Source: Methylococcaceae bacterium (GTDB taxonomy: Bacteria; Pseudomonadota; Gammaproteobacteria; Methylococcales; Methylomonadaceae). From it: a DNA stretch of 64,000 nucleotides. Below, in pieces: positions 54,043 through 62,290 of this stretch. The position numbers and the translations under genes were made by a program. The DNA lies in the NCBI GenBank assembly GCA_006844705.1, contig SPJS01000063.1:48183-112182 (forward strand). The letters are read 5' to 3'. Each line of letters begins with the position of its first letter. The stretch's first letter is position 1. The notes beneath the pieces are model-generated. The model ran no database searches, had not been told where the DNA came from, and saw only the letters and a program-made list of their open reading frames with translations.

Positions 54043-54352
54043 ATCATCCTCATAGTAACTAAAGCGTTATATATTAGTATCACTTCGAGTGTAGCAGATT
54101 CACCAGAATCTTTTAATGAAAAAAAGATCATCTCCCTCTGCTACGTCAGTGCCGTTACTACTCTGATGTTGCCCCTGTTAAACCGGCCTTATCTTTAGCG
54201 TTTTTGTGTCAGCTTTTTTTACAACTTTACAACATAAAAATCTAACCCGCCCCCAACAAAATCATAACCCATTGTAAATACGCTATTTTTTTTATATGGC
54301 ATCATACATGCTTTAGTGTTGGTACTTTAACTCATCTGTCTGGAGAGACATT
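54043..54352. other. 310-base intergenic region upstream of the PEP-CTERM gene
   Basis: It holds no gene. It separates the divergent hydroxylase gene and the PEP-CTERM gene and contains the sigma-54-type promoter at 54297-54312 and an upstream CATTGTAAATACGCT element at 54270-54284. Confidence 0.6.
54297..54312 (+). promoter_or_regulatory. Candidate sigma-54 (-24/-12) promoter of the PEP-CTERM gene
   Basis: TGGCATCATACATGCT against TGGCACGNNNNTTGCW: the -24 TGGCA is perfect, GG and GC have the exact 10-base separation, and the -12 has TGCT. The -12 GC lies 41 bases before the ATG at 54353. The local response regulator PrsR is a sigma-54 activator. Confidence 0.65.
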
Positions 54353-55354
54353 ATGCAAAACAATAAACTATCAGCCGTCATCGGCTCCTTATTAATCGGC
54401 GCTACGTTTGCTGGCACCGCACAAGCAGCACCGGAAGCTTCTGCTCAAGCAGTGGTTGCTTTTGAAAATTTTACAATCTCGAGCGGCGGCTCACAATTGG
54501 ATGTCAGTGATTTTGCATTAATTTCCGCTACTGCATCAACCAAAGTTTCAGCATCAGTTGATGCAACATCTGTTGCGCCACCTCAAGCTTCTACCACTGA
54601 CGCTGACAACCTGGCACAAAGTGCTGTTGTAGGCGCTATTGCTCCAGCAAACATTGCAGCACAATTTGCCGCCAACAATACTATAACTCAATCTGAATTT
54701 ACTGCTGCAGACACCTTCCCTATGGGCGGTAACTTTGCAGCTTCAGGTGCTAACGACTTTGGCAGCCCCATTGATAATTTTGGTAACGCTTCAGCGTCAG
54801 ATGCAACATTGTACAATGGTTCTTATGCATCGTTAACCTCTGACGGTACTGCCGGCACACAAAGTAACAGTGGATTAACCGCTGGTGTTACATTTGTTAC
54901 AGGCTTCAGTGGCGTATTAACGTTCGACTTTGATTTAGGTACTTACATCTCTACATTTTTGTCTAGCGGAGACTCATTTGTTGCCAAATCCAGCTGGAGT
55001 GTTGTTTTCACGTTACGTGATGATGCCAACCAGGCTCACCAAATTGATTTAGGTATTTTGGGAACAGGTCCTATAAACCTTGGCGATAACATTTCATCCA
55101 ATGCACCTGGTGATGGCGTGGTAAAAGAGTCTAGCTTCGGAAACAATGGCTTAAATGGTGACTTCTCTCTAATCACTTCATCTGTAACATTTAACACGCT
55201 TGTACTTGATGCCAACACATCTTATACATTGACTGCGACCATCGATACTGATGCGAACGTTGAGCTGATTGGTGTTCCTGAGCCACAAATGCTGGTTTTA
55301 CTGAGCATGGGTTTGATCGGTCTGGGTACAGTTGCCAAAAGAAAAAATGCTTAA
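54353..55354 (+). CDS. PEP-CTERM surface/secreted protein
   Basis: A 333-residue exported protein. Signal peptide ends near AQA|AP (about residue 26). The mature part is low in charge, rich in Ala, Ser, Thr and Asn, and predicted beta; typical of exosortase substrates, with many Asn-Xaa-Ser/Thr-like sites. The C-terminus has VPEPQMLVLLSMGLIGLG then KRK: the PEP motif, a membrane helix and a basic end, which is the sorting signal cut by exosortase A-type proteases. A strong ribosome-binding site (GGAGAG) and a sigma-54 promoter precede it and a strong terminator follows, so it is a single-gene unit that could be highly expressed. Confidence 0.9.
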   Translation: MQNNKLSAVIGSLLIGATFAGTAQAAPEASAQAVVAFENFTISSGGSQLDVSDFALISATASTKVSASVDATSVAPPQASTTDADNLAQSAVVGAIAPANIAAQFAANNTITQSEFTAADTFPMGGNFAASGANDFGSPIDNFGNASASDATLYNGSYASLTSDGTAGTQSNSGLTAGVTFVTGFSGVLTFDFDLGTYISTFLSSGDSFVAKSSWSVVFTLRDDANQAHQIDLGILGTGPINLGDNISSNAPGDGVVKESSFGNNGLNGDFSLITSSVTFNTLVLDANTSYTLTATIDTDANVELIGVPEPQMLVLLSMGLIGLGTVAKRKNA

Positions 55355-55384
55355 TTAATCAACGATTGGTTTAGTTTGATTGAA

Positions 55385-55417
55385 AACCTGCATGTTTAAA
55401 AGCATGCAGGTTTTTTT
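55385..55417 (+). terminator. Rho-independent terminator
   Basis: AAACCTGCATG and CATGCAGGTTT form a perfect 11-bp stem with an eight-base loop and a T-run after it. It ends the PEP-CTERM gene. Confidence 0.9.
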
Positions 55418-55457
55418 ATGCCTGCCCTTTTTTGCCTGGTTTTGAAAACGATGTTGT

Positions 55458-55486
55458 TTGTAGATTTTTTTTTTAGTCGGTAGAAT
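55458..55486 (+). promoter_or_regulatory. Candidate sigma-70 promoter of the TPR gene
   Basis: -35 TTGTAG (55458-55463), 17-base spacer, -10 TAGAAT (55481-55486), 32 bases before the ATG. Unlike the upstream PEP-CTERM gene, no -24/-12 site is found here. Confidence 0.45.
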
Positions 55487-55518
55487 GGCTACATCTTTAT
55501 TATGGGCTGAGAATATCT

Positions 55519-57339
55519 ATGTCTTTATCTATTATTTTGCACACCTCTTACTCAAAAAACATAGTATCTCACCTGCTGCACTATACCCTTAAGCCTCTCC
55601 TGTTTAGTTTTTTTATCATCCCTCAATTTTCCTTCTCGGCAACATTACCCTCAAACGAATTTGAATTTGATTTAAACCACCTAAAAAATGCGCCGTCGTT
55701 TTCTGCGGATACATTTTATGAACCAGAAACTGATTTAAATTTTGAATTTATCGATCTTCAACGAGAAAAAATAAAATCGCTGGTTGATCAAGCCATGTAT
55801 GACATTAGCCTGGGTAAACACAGTGCCGCTATTGATACTTTGAATAAAGCGTGGGATATGGATAATTATTTCCCTGTGCCCGGGGTTGTTCTTGCCAATT
55901 TATATCTAAAAATAAATGACTATACGAAAGCTTTAGAAACGGCAAGCCAGTTACAAAAATACTCTCCCCTGGAAGCTGAAGGCTACACCCTTGCAGGGAT
56001 TGCACACGCCAAATTAGGCCACAAGGAAGAGGTAAAAAATGCGTTTAAACAAGCCCTTACACTTAACCCAGGTAATCCTGATGCCAGCATAAATTATGCG
56101 ACAATCTTATTGTCTGAAAACAAGAACGATGACGCCCTTGCGCTTTTATCCGAAGCCTTAAAACAGCATCCTTTGCGCATTGATCTGGTCGCAAAATTAG
56201 CAAAAGCAAAGTTTTTTACCGAAACGCCTGAAACCACAGTGACGTTTTTAGAAGATCAAATAATAAAAAACCCTTACAGCGCTGAATTATATGCTCTTCT
56301 CTCTAGAATGCATTTAAGACTCAACGATACACAAGCAGCATTAAAAATAATTAATATTGCACTTCAATATTTTGCTAAACAGCCCGACATACTTCAGCTT
56401 GCTGGCGTTATCCACACTAAGCTTGGGAATTATAGTAAAGCCGCTGATTTGCTAGAAACAGCAAAAAGTATTCAGCCGAATAATTACATTATTCGTTACA
56501 ATTTAGCCTTATCCTACGAAAAGTTAAAAAAAATAGACCTGGCGCTAAAAGAAATTGATAAATCTTTGGCACTTGCTCCCGACCACACAAACTCGAAATT
56601 TGTGCTTGCTCGACTCAGTTTTTTAAACAACAATCCCTCTCAAGCTTTAGCCCTCTTAAACGACATCGAAAAAATAAACCCGGACAACGCATCGATTCCA
56701 GAACTTAGAGCAAATATTGCATTATCCAGAGACCAAATCCCTGAAGCGATTGGTTATTTACAAACCGCCCTGTCCAAAAACCCAGACAACCCTTTTCTAG
56801 CGGTCCAGTTGGCCACCATTCAATTCAATTCAAATGCTGAAAAGGAGGGATTTAAAACCTTAAGAGACTGGTTGAACCTTCACCCGGATGAGTTCTCAGT
56901 GTCCAAATTTTTAGCTGATATGTTGCTTCAACAGAAACGCTATGATGACGCCATTGTTGCCTATACAAAGTGTATTGAGATCAATCCAAATGACAGCCAG
57001 GCAGAAAACAATTTATCCTGGTTATATTTAAAAAAAGGTCAGCTGGGACAGGCATTGAAACATGCACAAAAGGCTCTCGAATTAAAACCTGATTCCCCTC
57101 ATATTTTAGATACCTTAGGGCAAGTGTATTATGAAAAAGGGATGTATGAGGAGGCCATCAAGGCTTTAAAAAAAGCCAACACTATCGCCCCGGACAGCAC
57201 GTTAATTACATTTAATCTTGCCAGGGCCTTAGGCAAAACCCAGCCCCAGCAAGCAAAACAGATTTTACAAAAACTAATCTCTTCCCAGAAGGAATTTAAG
57301 GAGTTAGAACAAGCAAAAAAGCTGTTGATGACGCTATAA
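55519..57339 (+). CDS. Exported TPR-repeat protein of the PEP-CTERM locus (PrsT-like)
   Basis: A 606-residue protein with an N-terminal hydrophobic segment (about 24-41, ending FSFSA) and about twelve tetratricopeptide repeats from residue 85 to the end (for example KHSAAIDTLNKAWDMD, NYSKAADLLETAKSIQPN and KGQLGQALKHAQKALELKP). PEP-CTERM loci often carry a larger TPR protein, PrsT, and this may be its shorter equivalent or a separate protein. TPRs suggest a scaffold in the periplasm or membrane. The start is tentative; downstream Met codons would remove part of the leader. Confidence 0.75.
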   Translation: MSLSIILHTSYSKNIVSHLLHYTLKPLLFSFFIIPQFSFSATLPSNEFEFDLNHLKNAPSFSADTFYEPETDLNFEFIDLQREKIKSLVDQAMYDISLGKHSAAIDTLNKAWDMDNYFPVPGVVLANLYLKINDYTKALETASQLQKYSPLEAEGYTLAGIAHAKLGHKEEVKNAFKQALTLNPGNPDASINYATILLSENKNDDALALLSEALKQHPLRIDLVAKLAKAKFFTETPETTVTFLEDQIIKNPYSAELYALLSRMHLRLNDTQAALKIINIALQYFAKQPDILQLAGVIHTKLGNYSKAADLLETAKSIQPNNYIIRYNLALSYEKLKKIDLALKEIDKSLALAPDHTNSKFVLARLSFLNNNPSQALALLNDIEKINPDNASIPELRANIALSRDQIPEAIGYLQTALSKNPDNPFLAVQLATIQFNSNAEKEGFKTLRDWLNLHPDEFSVSKFLADMLLQQKRYDDAIVAYTKCIEINPNDSQAENNLSWLYLKKGQLGQALKHAQKALELKPDSPHILDTLGQVYYEKGMYEEAIKALKKANTIAPDSTLITFNLARALGKTQPQQAKQILQKLISSQKEFKELEQAKKLLMTL

Positions 57340-57354
57340 GTCAGAATGACCGCT

Positions 57355-58236
57355 TTACGATTTTAAGTACTTGTTTTTTAGCCCTCCCAACCTGAAAAAG
57401 ACCATTAAATCGGCCAGATCTACCTTATGGTAGTCAGGTAAGCTTTGCTTGATGTTGAGTAATTTTTGTTGTTTTTCTTTGTCGACCTCTGTCGCCCTGG
57501 CCTCACTTTTTATCGCCACCATATAAGGAATAACAAAAGTTGAAAATATTTTTGCTTTTGTTAAATACTTTTTAGTTAATTGCTCAAATTCTGTAAAAGA
57601 AAATGCGGCGCGAAGCGAATACAAGTAATCCAGTGTAAATAACTCTGCCTGTCTATCTTCATATTGATAAGCAAATGTATTAATCGACTTTTCTGATTTT
57701 AAATGACCAAAATCAACTAAATAAAGCCCTCCATCAGGCTTTAACACCCGATTAATCTCAGAGAACGTTTGTTCAAGTGCGTCCCTATCCGGCAAATGAT
57801 GAAGTGCAACCGTTGAAATAACAACATCTATTGAATTCTCATCAAACATATTTAAATTGGTGATAGCCCCTTCTTTCAGCTGTACATTCTTCAAATTTTG
57901 TTCGTCAACATACGTTTTTGCTCGTTCCAGCATTTCTGGAGACAAATCCACCCCGATGAAATTCACATCTGGATTGACCCTGGCAATTAAGCCTAACTGT
58001 GTTGCGGGACCACAAGCCAAATCTAAAACGGTATCCCCAGGCTTGATGACATCACACACTTGAGCGCAGTGGTATAAATAGACAGGCGCCATCACCCCAT
58101 CCTCTCTTCCTGCTCGGGTATAAGCCGCCACTTTCTCTGGGTCATCCATAACTAAATCTGGTTCATTTACTCTAGGACTCCTTTCTTGAGTTGCTATTTC
58201 TCTAATCAATGTACGTAAAACAGCTAAACTTGGCAT
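57355..58236 (-). CDS. Class I SAM-dependent methyltransferase
   Basis: A 293-residue methyltransferase from the ATG at 58236, which follows AAAGGAAAA; the upstream in-frame codons to 58269 run into the previous gene. SAM motif I DTVLDLACGPATQLG (about 68-82), motif II FIGVDLSPEML, then VVISTVALHHLPD (about 138-150) and LKPDGGLYLVDFGH. It resembles UbiE-type small-molecule methyltransferases. It lies ten bases behind the nitroreductase-like gene and the two form an operon. Substrate unknown. Confidence 0.85.
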   Translation of the reverse strand: MPSLAVLRTLIREIATQERSPRVNEPDLVMDDPEKVAAYTRAGREDGVMAPVYLYHCAQVCDVIKPGDTVLDLACGPATQLGLIARVNPDVNFIGVDLSPEMLERAKTYVDEQNLKNVQLKEGAITNLNMFDENSIDVVISTVALHHLPDRDALEQTFSEINRVLKPDGGLYLVDFGHLKSEKSINTFAYQYEDRQAELFTLDYLYSLRAAFSFTEFEQLTKKYLTKAKIFSTFVIPYMVAIKSEARATEVDKEKQQKLLNIKQSLPDYHKVDLADLMVFFRLGGLKNKYLKS

Positions 58237-58246
58237 AATTTTTCCT

Positions 58247-59335
58247 TTATTGAGTGTGGATGTTTCCACTTATAAATGAATCTACACTTTTTCTTTTGGT
58301 TCTCACCTTAGGTTTGGCACATAAACCCGCCCTAAACCCCATAATCATGGTATTCGCATCTGAGGACAGGTTTAACGTCTGAATCAATGTCGTTGCAGCC
58401 CGTTCAACATGGCGTTGCTGATCATGTGATAATAAATCTAAATTATTGAATCTTAACCTGTTAATCAACAAAGGCAACCCGATTATCGGTTGAAATGCTA
58501 AACCTTCTTTTGTTATTTGAAGCCAACAACGCTGGGCAGCCCGCCCCCCTTGTACAAAGGCGACCTTATCTTTACCTTCAACACTTACCACACCAATTAA
58601 TGGTGAGTTTTTCATGTTCCACCAACTTTTTAATCCAATAAATCTTGAAAGTCCGAGATAATTATTAAACTTAACAAAGCTCCAAAAACGAAAAAACGGA
58701 AAGACCATTTTTTCCATTACATTAACGCCCATCACATCCACGGGCATTCCGTCCAAGGTGTCTTCAACCTGTTGTTTGCTCCAACGAATCATATTGAATA
58801 AAAACTGGTGAATCTGTTTGTTTTCAAATACCAAGCGATCATTAACCATTAGGCATTTCGCCAATTGATCTATTTTCGATGGTTGATCAACCAAGAGTAG
58901 TGATGCCCCACGGATTTTCTCGATTTCCGCTGTTAGTGATTGCTTTGTATCCTCTGAAATTTTAACTTTTTTATAAAAAAACCGATTAGTATGTCTTTCG
59001 AATATTGCCGGAAAAAGTGGCTCTTCATTTTTCACCCCATGTAGCAAAGAAATTTTGGCGACTACATTCGGGTTGTTGTCATCCGGAAATAATTCTAAAT
59101 CAGCTTTATAACCCAGTTGCCCTGATGCAATGACAATATTTTCTATAGCGGCTCCATGAGCAATATAGGACGCCATTTGTTCATAGTTATAAATCGAATT
59201 GTCTTTTTCTGGAAGATTTATCAATTTCAATTGTGTCAAATTTTCTGACACTTCAATTTTCCACGGTTGAACATTATCTCCAGAAGGTGCTTGAACCGCA
59301 GCTTGCAAGATTTGTTGAATTATTTTGTTTTCCAT
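58247..59335 (-). CDS. Nitroreductase-fold (Acg-like) flavoprotein
   Basis: A 362-residue protein. The N-terminus AVQAPSGDNVQPWKIEV (about 14-30) is the FMN-binding signature of nitroreductase-fold proteins, and GGRAAQRCWLQITKEGLAFQP-like sequence near residue 270-290 is the second conserved block. The length fits Acg-like or fused-type nitroreductases rather than NfsB (about 217). The substrate is unknown. It heads a two-gene operon with the methyltransferase, downstream of the exosortase-associated acyltransferase; a role in modifying a PEP-CTERM-linked product is inference. Confidence 0.75.
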   Translation of the reverse strand: MENKIIQQILQAAVQAPSGDNVQPWKIEVSENLTQLKLINLPEKDNSIYNYEQMASYIAHGAAIENIVIASGQLGYKADLELFPDDNNPNVVAKISLLHGVKNEEPLFPAIFERHTNRFFYKKVKISEDTKQSLTAEIEKIRGASLLLVDQPSKIDQLAKCLMVNDRLVFENKQIHQFLFNMIRWSKQQVEDTLDGMPVDVMGVNVMEKMVFPFFRFWSFVKFNNYLGLSRFIGLKSWWNMKNSPLIGVVSVEGKDKVAFVQGGRAAQRCWLQITKEGLAFQPIIGLPLLINRLRFNNLDLLSHDQQRHVERAATTLIQTLNLSSDANTMIMGFRAGLCAKPKVRTKRKSVDSFISGNIHTQ

Positions 59336-59552
59336 CTATGTCACCTTCTTAATGCATTTCAATTTGCTATCTATCGATACTAATCAAGATCAATAGTGTT
59401 CATTGGGGATTTCTAAAAATAGTCGTTTTTTGTTGGAATAAGGCGGCAATATACGGAAAACCGCCGTGTTATAAGATCTACATGAGGATTTGAGTGCGCT
59501 GTCAACATAGCTATTGCGGAAAAAACACATTTTTAGAGGTGCCCAATAGGGC

Positions 59553-60278
59553 TTAAGGCGCTTTATTTAATTGTAAATAAATCCATTCATAAAAATCCAA
59601 GACAGATTCATTCATGCCTGACAGCGCTAACTCTAATGAAAGATAATATGGCGCCCTTATGCCACGATAATTAACTTCATCTCCAATTTTCTTAAACTTT
59701 AATCCTGATCGCCTTAATAGTCTAGGTAAGAAAGGCTCCATTAAAGCATATGCTCCCTTTTTGTCCGTCATGTCAGTACACGCGATACAGGCTAAAAAAA
59801 GCGCCAGTGAAATTAATGGAAATGTTCTTTCTTCTTCGCTGCTCGTTTCCACGCCAGAAACAGCACCGAATCGCGTCAAATTCTCCCCCGTTCTTCTTCT
59901 GAAGAATCGATCAACTGCTATTCGGGAAACTTCATACGTTTCTTTTTTATCAATTCCCAGACTCTCTATGAGTTGATAATCCAAACTATCTTTGCAGTGA
60001 ATTTCAATGGGTAGCCTATCAATTTCATTTATATTAGGAATTAATCTAAAACAGGCGGCTGGAATTGTACTTTTTTTGTGCGTAATTAAGCAATGAAGTG
60101 AATAAGCATCATATTCATCGGTTTCTTCCTGTTTGCTAAACCTGTCTAAGGGTTCGTAGCCAAACTCATCACAATAGACCCGATAACGCACCCCATAAAC
60201 TTTGCTTTTCTGTTCAGGCGTTACTGCCAATTCAACTGAGAAAACATTTTTAAAACCCTCGATAACATCGCTTTTCAT
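59553..60278 (-). CDS. PEP-CTERM/exosortase-associated acyltransferase
   Basis: A 241-residue N-acyltransferase-fold protein related to autoinducer synthases. It has VYGVRYRVYCDEFGYEP (about 27-43), the acidic YDAYSLHCLI strand (about 54-63), RLIPNINEIDRLPIE and YEVSRIAVDRFFRRR (about 114-128) with the family's E-x-S-R element. Such genes occur next to exosortase genes in PEP-CTERM loci and are named for that association. The acyl donor and product are not known. It follows the cyclic-nucleotide-domain gene by 26 bases. Confidence 0.85.
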   Translation of the reverse strand: MKSDVIEGFKNVFSVELAVTPEQKSKVYGVRYRVYCDEFGYEPLDRFSKQEETDEYDAYSLHCLITHKKSTIPAACFRLIPNINEIDRLPIEIHCKDSLDYQLIESLGIDKKETYEVSRIAVDRFFRRRTGENLTRFGAVSGVETSSEEERTFPLISLALFLACIACTDMTDKKGAYALMEPFLPRLLRRSGLKFKKIGDEVNYRGIRAPYYLSLELALSGMNESVLDFYEWIYLQLNKAP

Positions 60279-60304
60279 TTCAAAATCACAATGGCTATAT
60301 TAAT

Positions 60305-60778
60305 TTAGAGAACTCTTTCAAAGTCGTGTACTTTCAGCCCCCATGCCATCAGGTTTTCTACACGATCATTTGCAAGGCTCAAGCGTTCAGCAGTAATTTT
60401 AAACAGCTCTTTGTAAAACAAATATCCAAGAACAGGATGATCATCCAAAAAAATGCTGAGGATTTCACCATCAATTTCCAGTAAGTCCACGTCATCTAAA
60501 GTTGTTACTGTGGCATTTCTTATATGCGGAAAATGAAGGCATAATTCACCGAAGACAGCTCCTTGCTCCAGATCACATACCCCGGGCTGGACTTGCTTGT
60601 CATTATCAAGCGCGACAATACCGGAGACCCGCAACTTGCCTTTTTCAACATAAAAAAAGGTTCTTGCCTGCTCTCCCTTTTTAACAACAACGGTGTTTGG
60701 GGGTAATTTTCGCTTTTTCCAGGCATATTCTTCCGAAAATTGCTGATACGAAAAAATATTATTCAATATTGCTTTCAT
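60305..60778 (-). CDS. Stand-alone cyclic-nucleotide-binding domain protein
   Basis: A 157-residue protein consisting of one cNMP-binding domain (about 20-130): NTVVVKKGEQARTFFYVEKGKLRV, then GAVFGELCLHFPHIRNATVTTLDDVDLLEID with the phosphate-binding-cassette-like FGE-L-x8-R-x-ATVTT pattern. No DNA-binding helix-turn-helix is present, so it is not a CRP regulator. It lies between prsR and the acyltransferase gene, so it may sense a nucleotide for this pathway. Its partner is unknown. Confidence 0.85.
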   Translation of the reverse strand: MKAILNNIFSYQQFSEEYAWKKRKLPPNTVVVKKGEQARTFFYVEKGKLRVSGIVALDNDKQVQPGVCDLEQGAVFGELCLHFPHIRNATVTTLDDVDLLEIDGEILSIFLDDHPVLGYLFYKELFKITAERLSLANDRVENLMAWGLKVHDFERVL

Positions 60779-60808
60779 GCTAACCCCGTAATTAAAATAT
60801 TATGCACA

Positions 60809-62179
60809 TTATTTTTGAGATTTATCTTGAATTCCGTATTTTTCAAATAAAGCATAAAGTGTCGGCCGGGTAATTCCAAGTAGTTTTGCTGTATGAGACA
60901 TATTATAGTCGCAATATAATATTGCTCTCTTTATTGCCGCTGTTTCTGCATTTTCTCTGACCTGTTTCAAATTAAAAGGCAATTCATCTTTGCTATTGTT
61001 TTCAGGGGGGGCAATATCTATATCTTCCAGAGTTACTTGATTACCATCACACATAATGACAGCCCGCTTTATTTTATTTTCCAATTGACGAACGTTTCCA
61101 GGCCAGGCAAACGCGTTTATTGCTTTTTCTGCTTCCTCTGTAAACCCTTTAATATTTTTTCTATTTTCTTGAACGTATTTTTTTAATAAATATTGAGCAA
61201 GCACAATTGCATCGCCCTGTCTTTCGCGCAAGGGAGGAATATCTATGACTAATTCACCTACTCGGTAAAAAAGATCTTCTCTAAATTCTCCATTTTCAAT
61301 CAATGTTTCAAGGTGTTGATGGGTTGCACAAATAATTCTGACATCAACAGGGATTTCTGCCCGCCCTCCCAAGCGTTCAATTTTTCTCTCCTGAATAAAC
61401 CGTAATAGCTTTGCCTGCAGTGGATAGGGTAAATCTCCAATTTCGTCTAAAAAGAAGGTGCCGCCATCAGCATATTCAATTTTCCCCTTTGTTTGTTTGG
61501 AAGCGCCCGTAAATGCCCCTTTTTCATAGCCAAAAAGTTCACTCTCCAACAGGTTTTCAGGAATTGCCGCACAATTCACAGCAACAAATGGCTTTTTTTT
61601 CCTGTCACTAAATTGATGAATCGCTCGGGCAAAAACTTCTTTGCCTGTTCCACTTTCTCCTAATAAAAGTGCGGTCACTGTGGTGGGTGCAATTTTCTCA
61701 ACCATGCGCGTCAATTTCTGCATGGGTGGACTTACCGCTATGATGCCTTTTAACGGCTCATTTTCTTTTGCTTGTAACTTATCCTTTTCCTTTTCCAGCT
61801 GATCCAGTGCAAATGCTCTGGCAATGATTAAATTCAGTACTTCAAGATCAACCGGTTTTTGGTAAAAGTCATAGGCCCCCGTTGCAACGGCTTTCACAGC
61901 ATTATCCCTATCATCATTCCCGGTGACGACAATGACTTTAGTCGCAGGGGACAGTTTAAGTATTTCTTCTAACGTTTTAAGGCCTTCACTTGCATTGGCC
62001 GGGTCAGGAGGCAACCCCAAATCCAATGTAACAACAGAAGGCATATGTTTTCTTAATGCAGCTATGGCTTCCTCACGATCCCCCGCAATGACCACCTGAT
62101 AATTCTCAAAGCCCCATTTAAATTGTTTTTGTAGACCTTTATCATCTTCTACAACTAGGAGTACCTTTTTACCATCCAT
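60809..62179 (-). CDS. prsR: PrsR, sigma-54-dependent response regulator
   Basis: A 456-residue NtrC-class response regulator from the ATG at 62179 (MDGKKVLLVVEDD); an upstream TTG at 62188 is an alternative. Receiver domain with phosphoacceptor Asp in VTLDLGLPP (about 53-61), sigma-54 AAA+ domain with Walker A GESGTGKE (about 180-187), GAFTGA (about 240-245, the sigma-54 contact loop) and Walker B DGGTFFLDEIGD, then a C-terminal Fis-type helix-turn-helix (MSHTAKLLGITRPTLYALFEK). The gene order with PrsK and the acyltransferase identifies the PEP-CTERM system regulator. Candidate -24/-12 targets are found in this window. Confidence 0.92.
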   Translation of the reverse strand: MDGKKVLLVVEDDKGLQKQFKWGFENYQVVIAGDREEAIAALRKHMPSVVTLDLGLPPDPANASEGLKTLEEILKLSPATKVIVVTGNDDRDNAVKAVATGAYDFYQKPVDLEVLNLIIARAFALDQLEKEKDKLQAKENEPLKGIIAVSPPMQKLTRMVEKIAPTTVTALLLGESGTGKEVFARAIHQFSDRKKKPFVAVNCAAIPENLLESELFGYEKGAFTGASKQTKGKIEYADGGTFFLDEIGDLPYPLQAKLLRFIQERKIERLGGRAEIPVDVRIICATHQHLETLIENGEFREDLFYRVGELVIDIPPLRERQGDAIVLAQYLLKKYVQENRKNIKGFTEEAEKAINAFAWPGNVRQLENKIKRAVIMCDGNQVTLEDIDIAPPENNSKDELPFNLKQVRENAETAAIKRAILYCDYNMSHTAKLLGITRPTLYALFEKYGIQDKSQK

Positions 62180-62230
62180 TAAATACAATTCTCAAATTTA
62201 AGGCGCACATGTTTTATTCTTTAACTCATG

Positions 62231-62283
62231 CTGAATCCGTGACTTCACTACGGCACAGGACGCATTTGAAGCCACGGATTCAG
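62231..62283. repeat. Long imperfect hairpin between prsK and prsR
   Basis: CTGAATCCGTG (62231-62241) pairs perfectly with CACGGATTCAG (62273-62283); inside, after one mismatch, CTTCA pairs with TGAAG. The loop is 19 bases. No T-run follows, so it is not a standard terminator. Confidence 0.7.
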
Positions 62284-62290
62284 GTTAATT

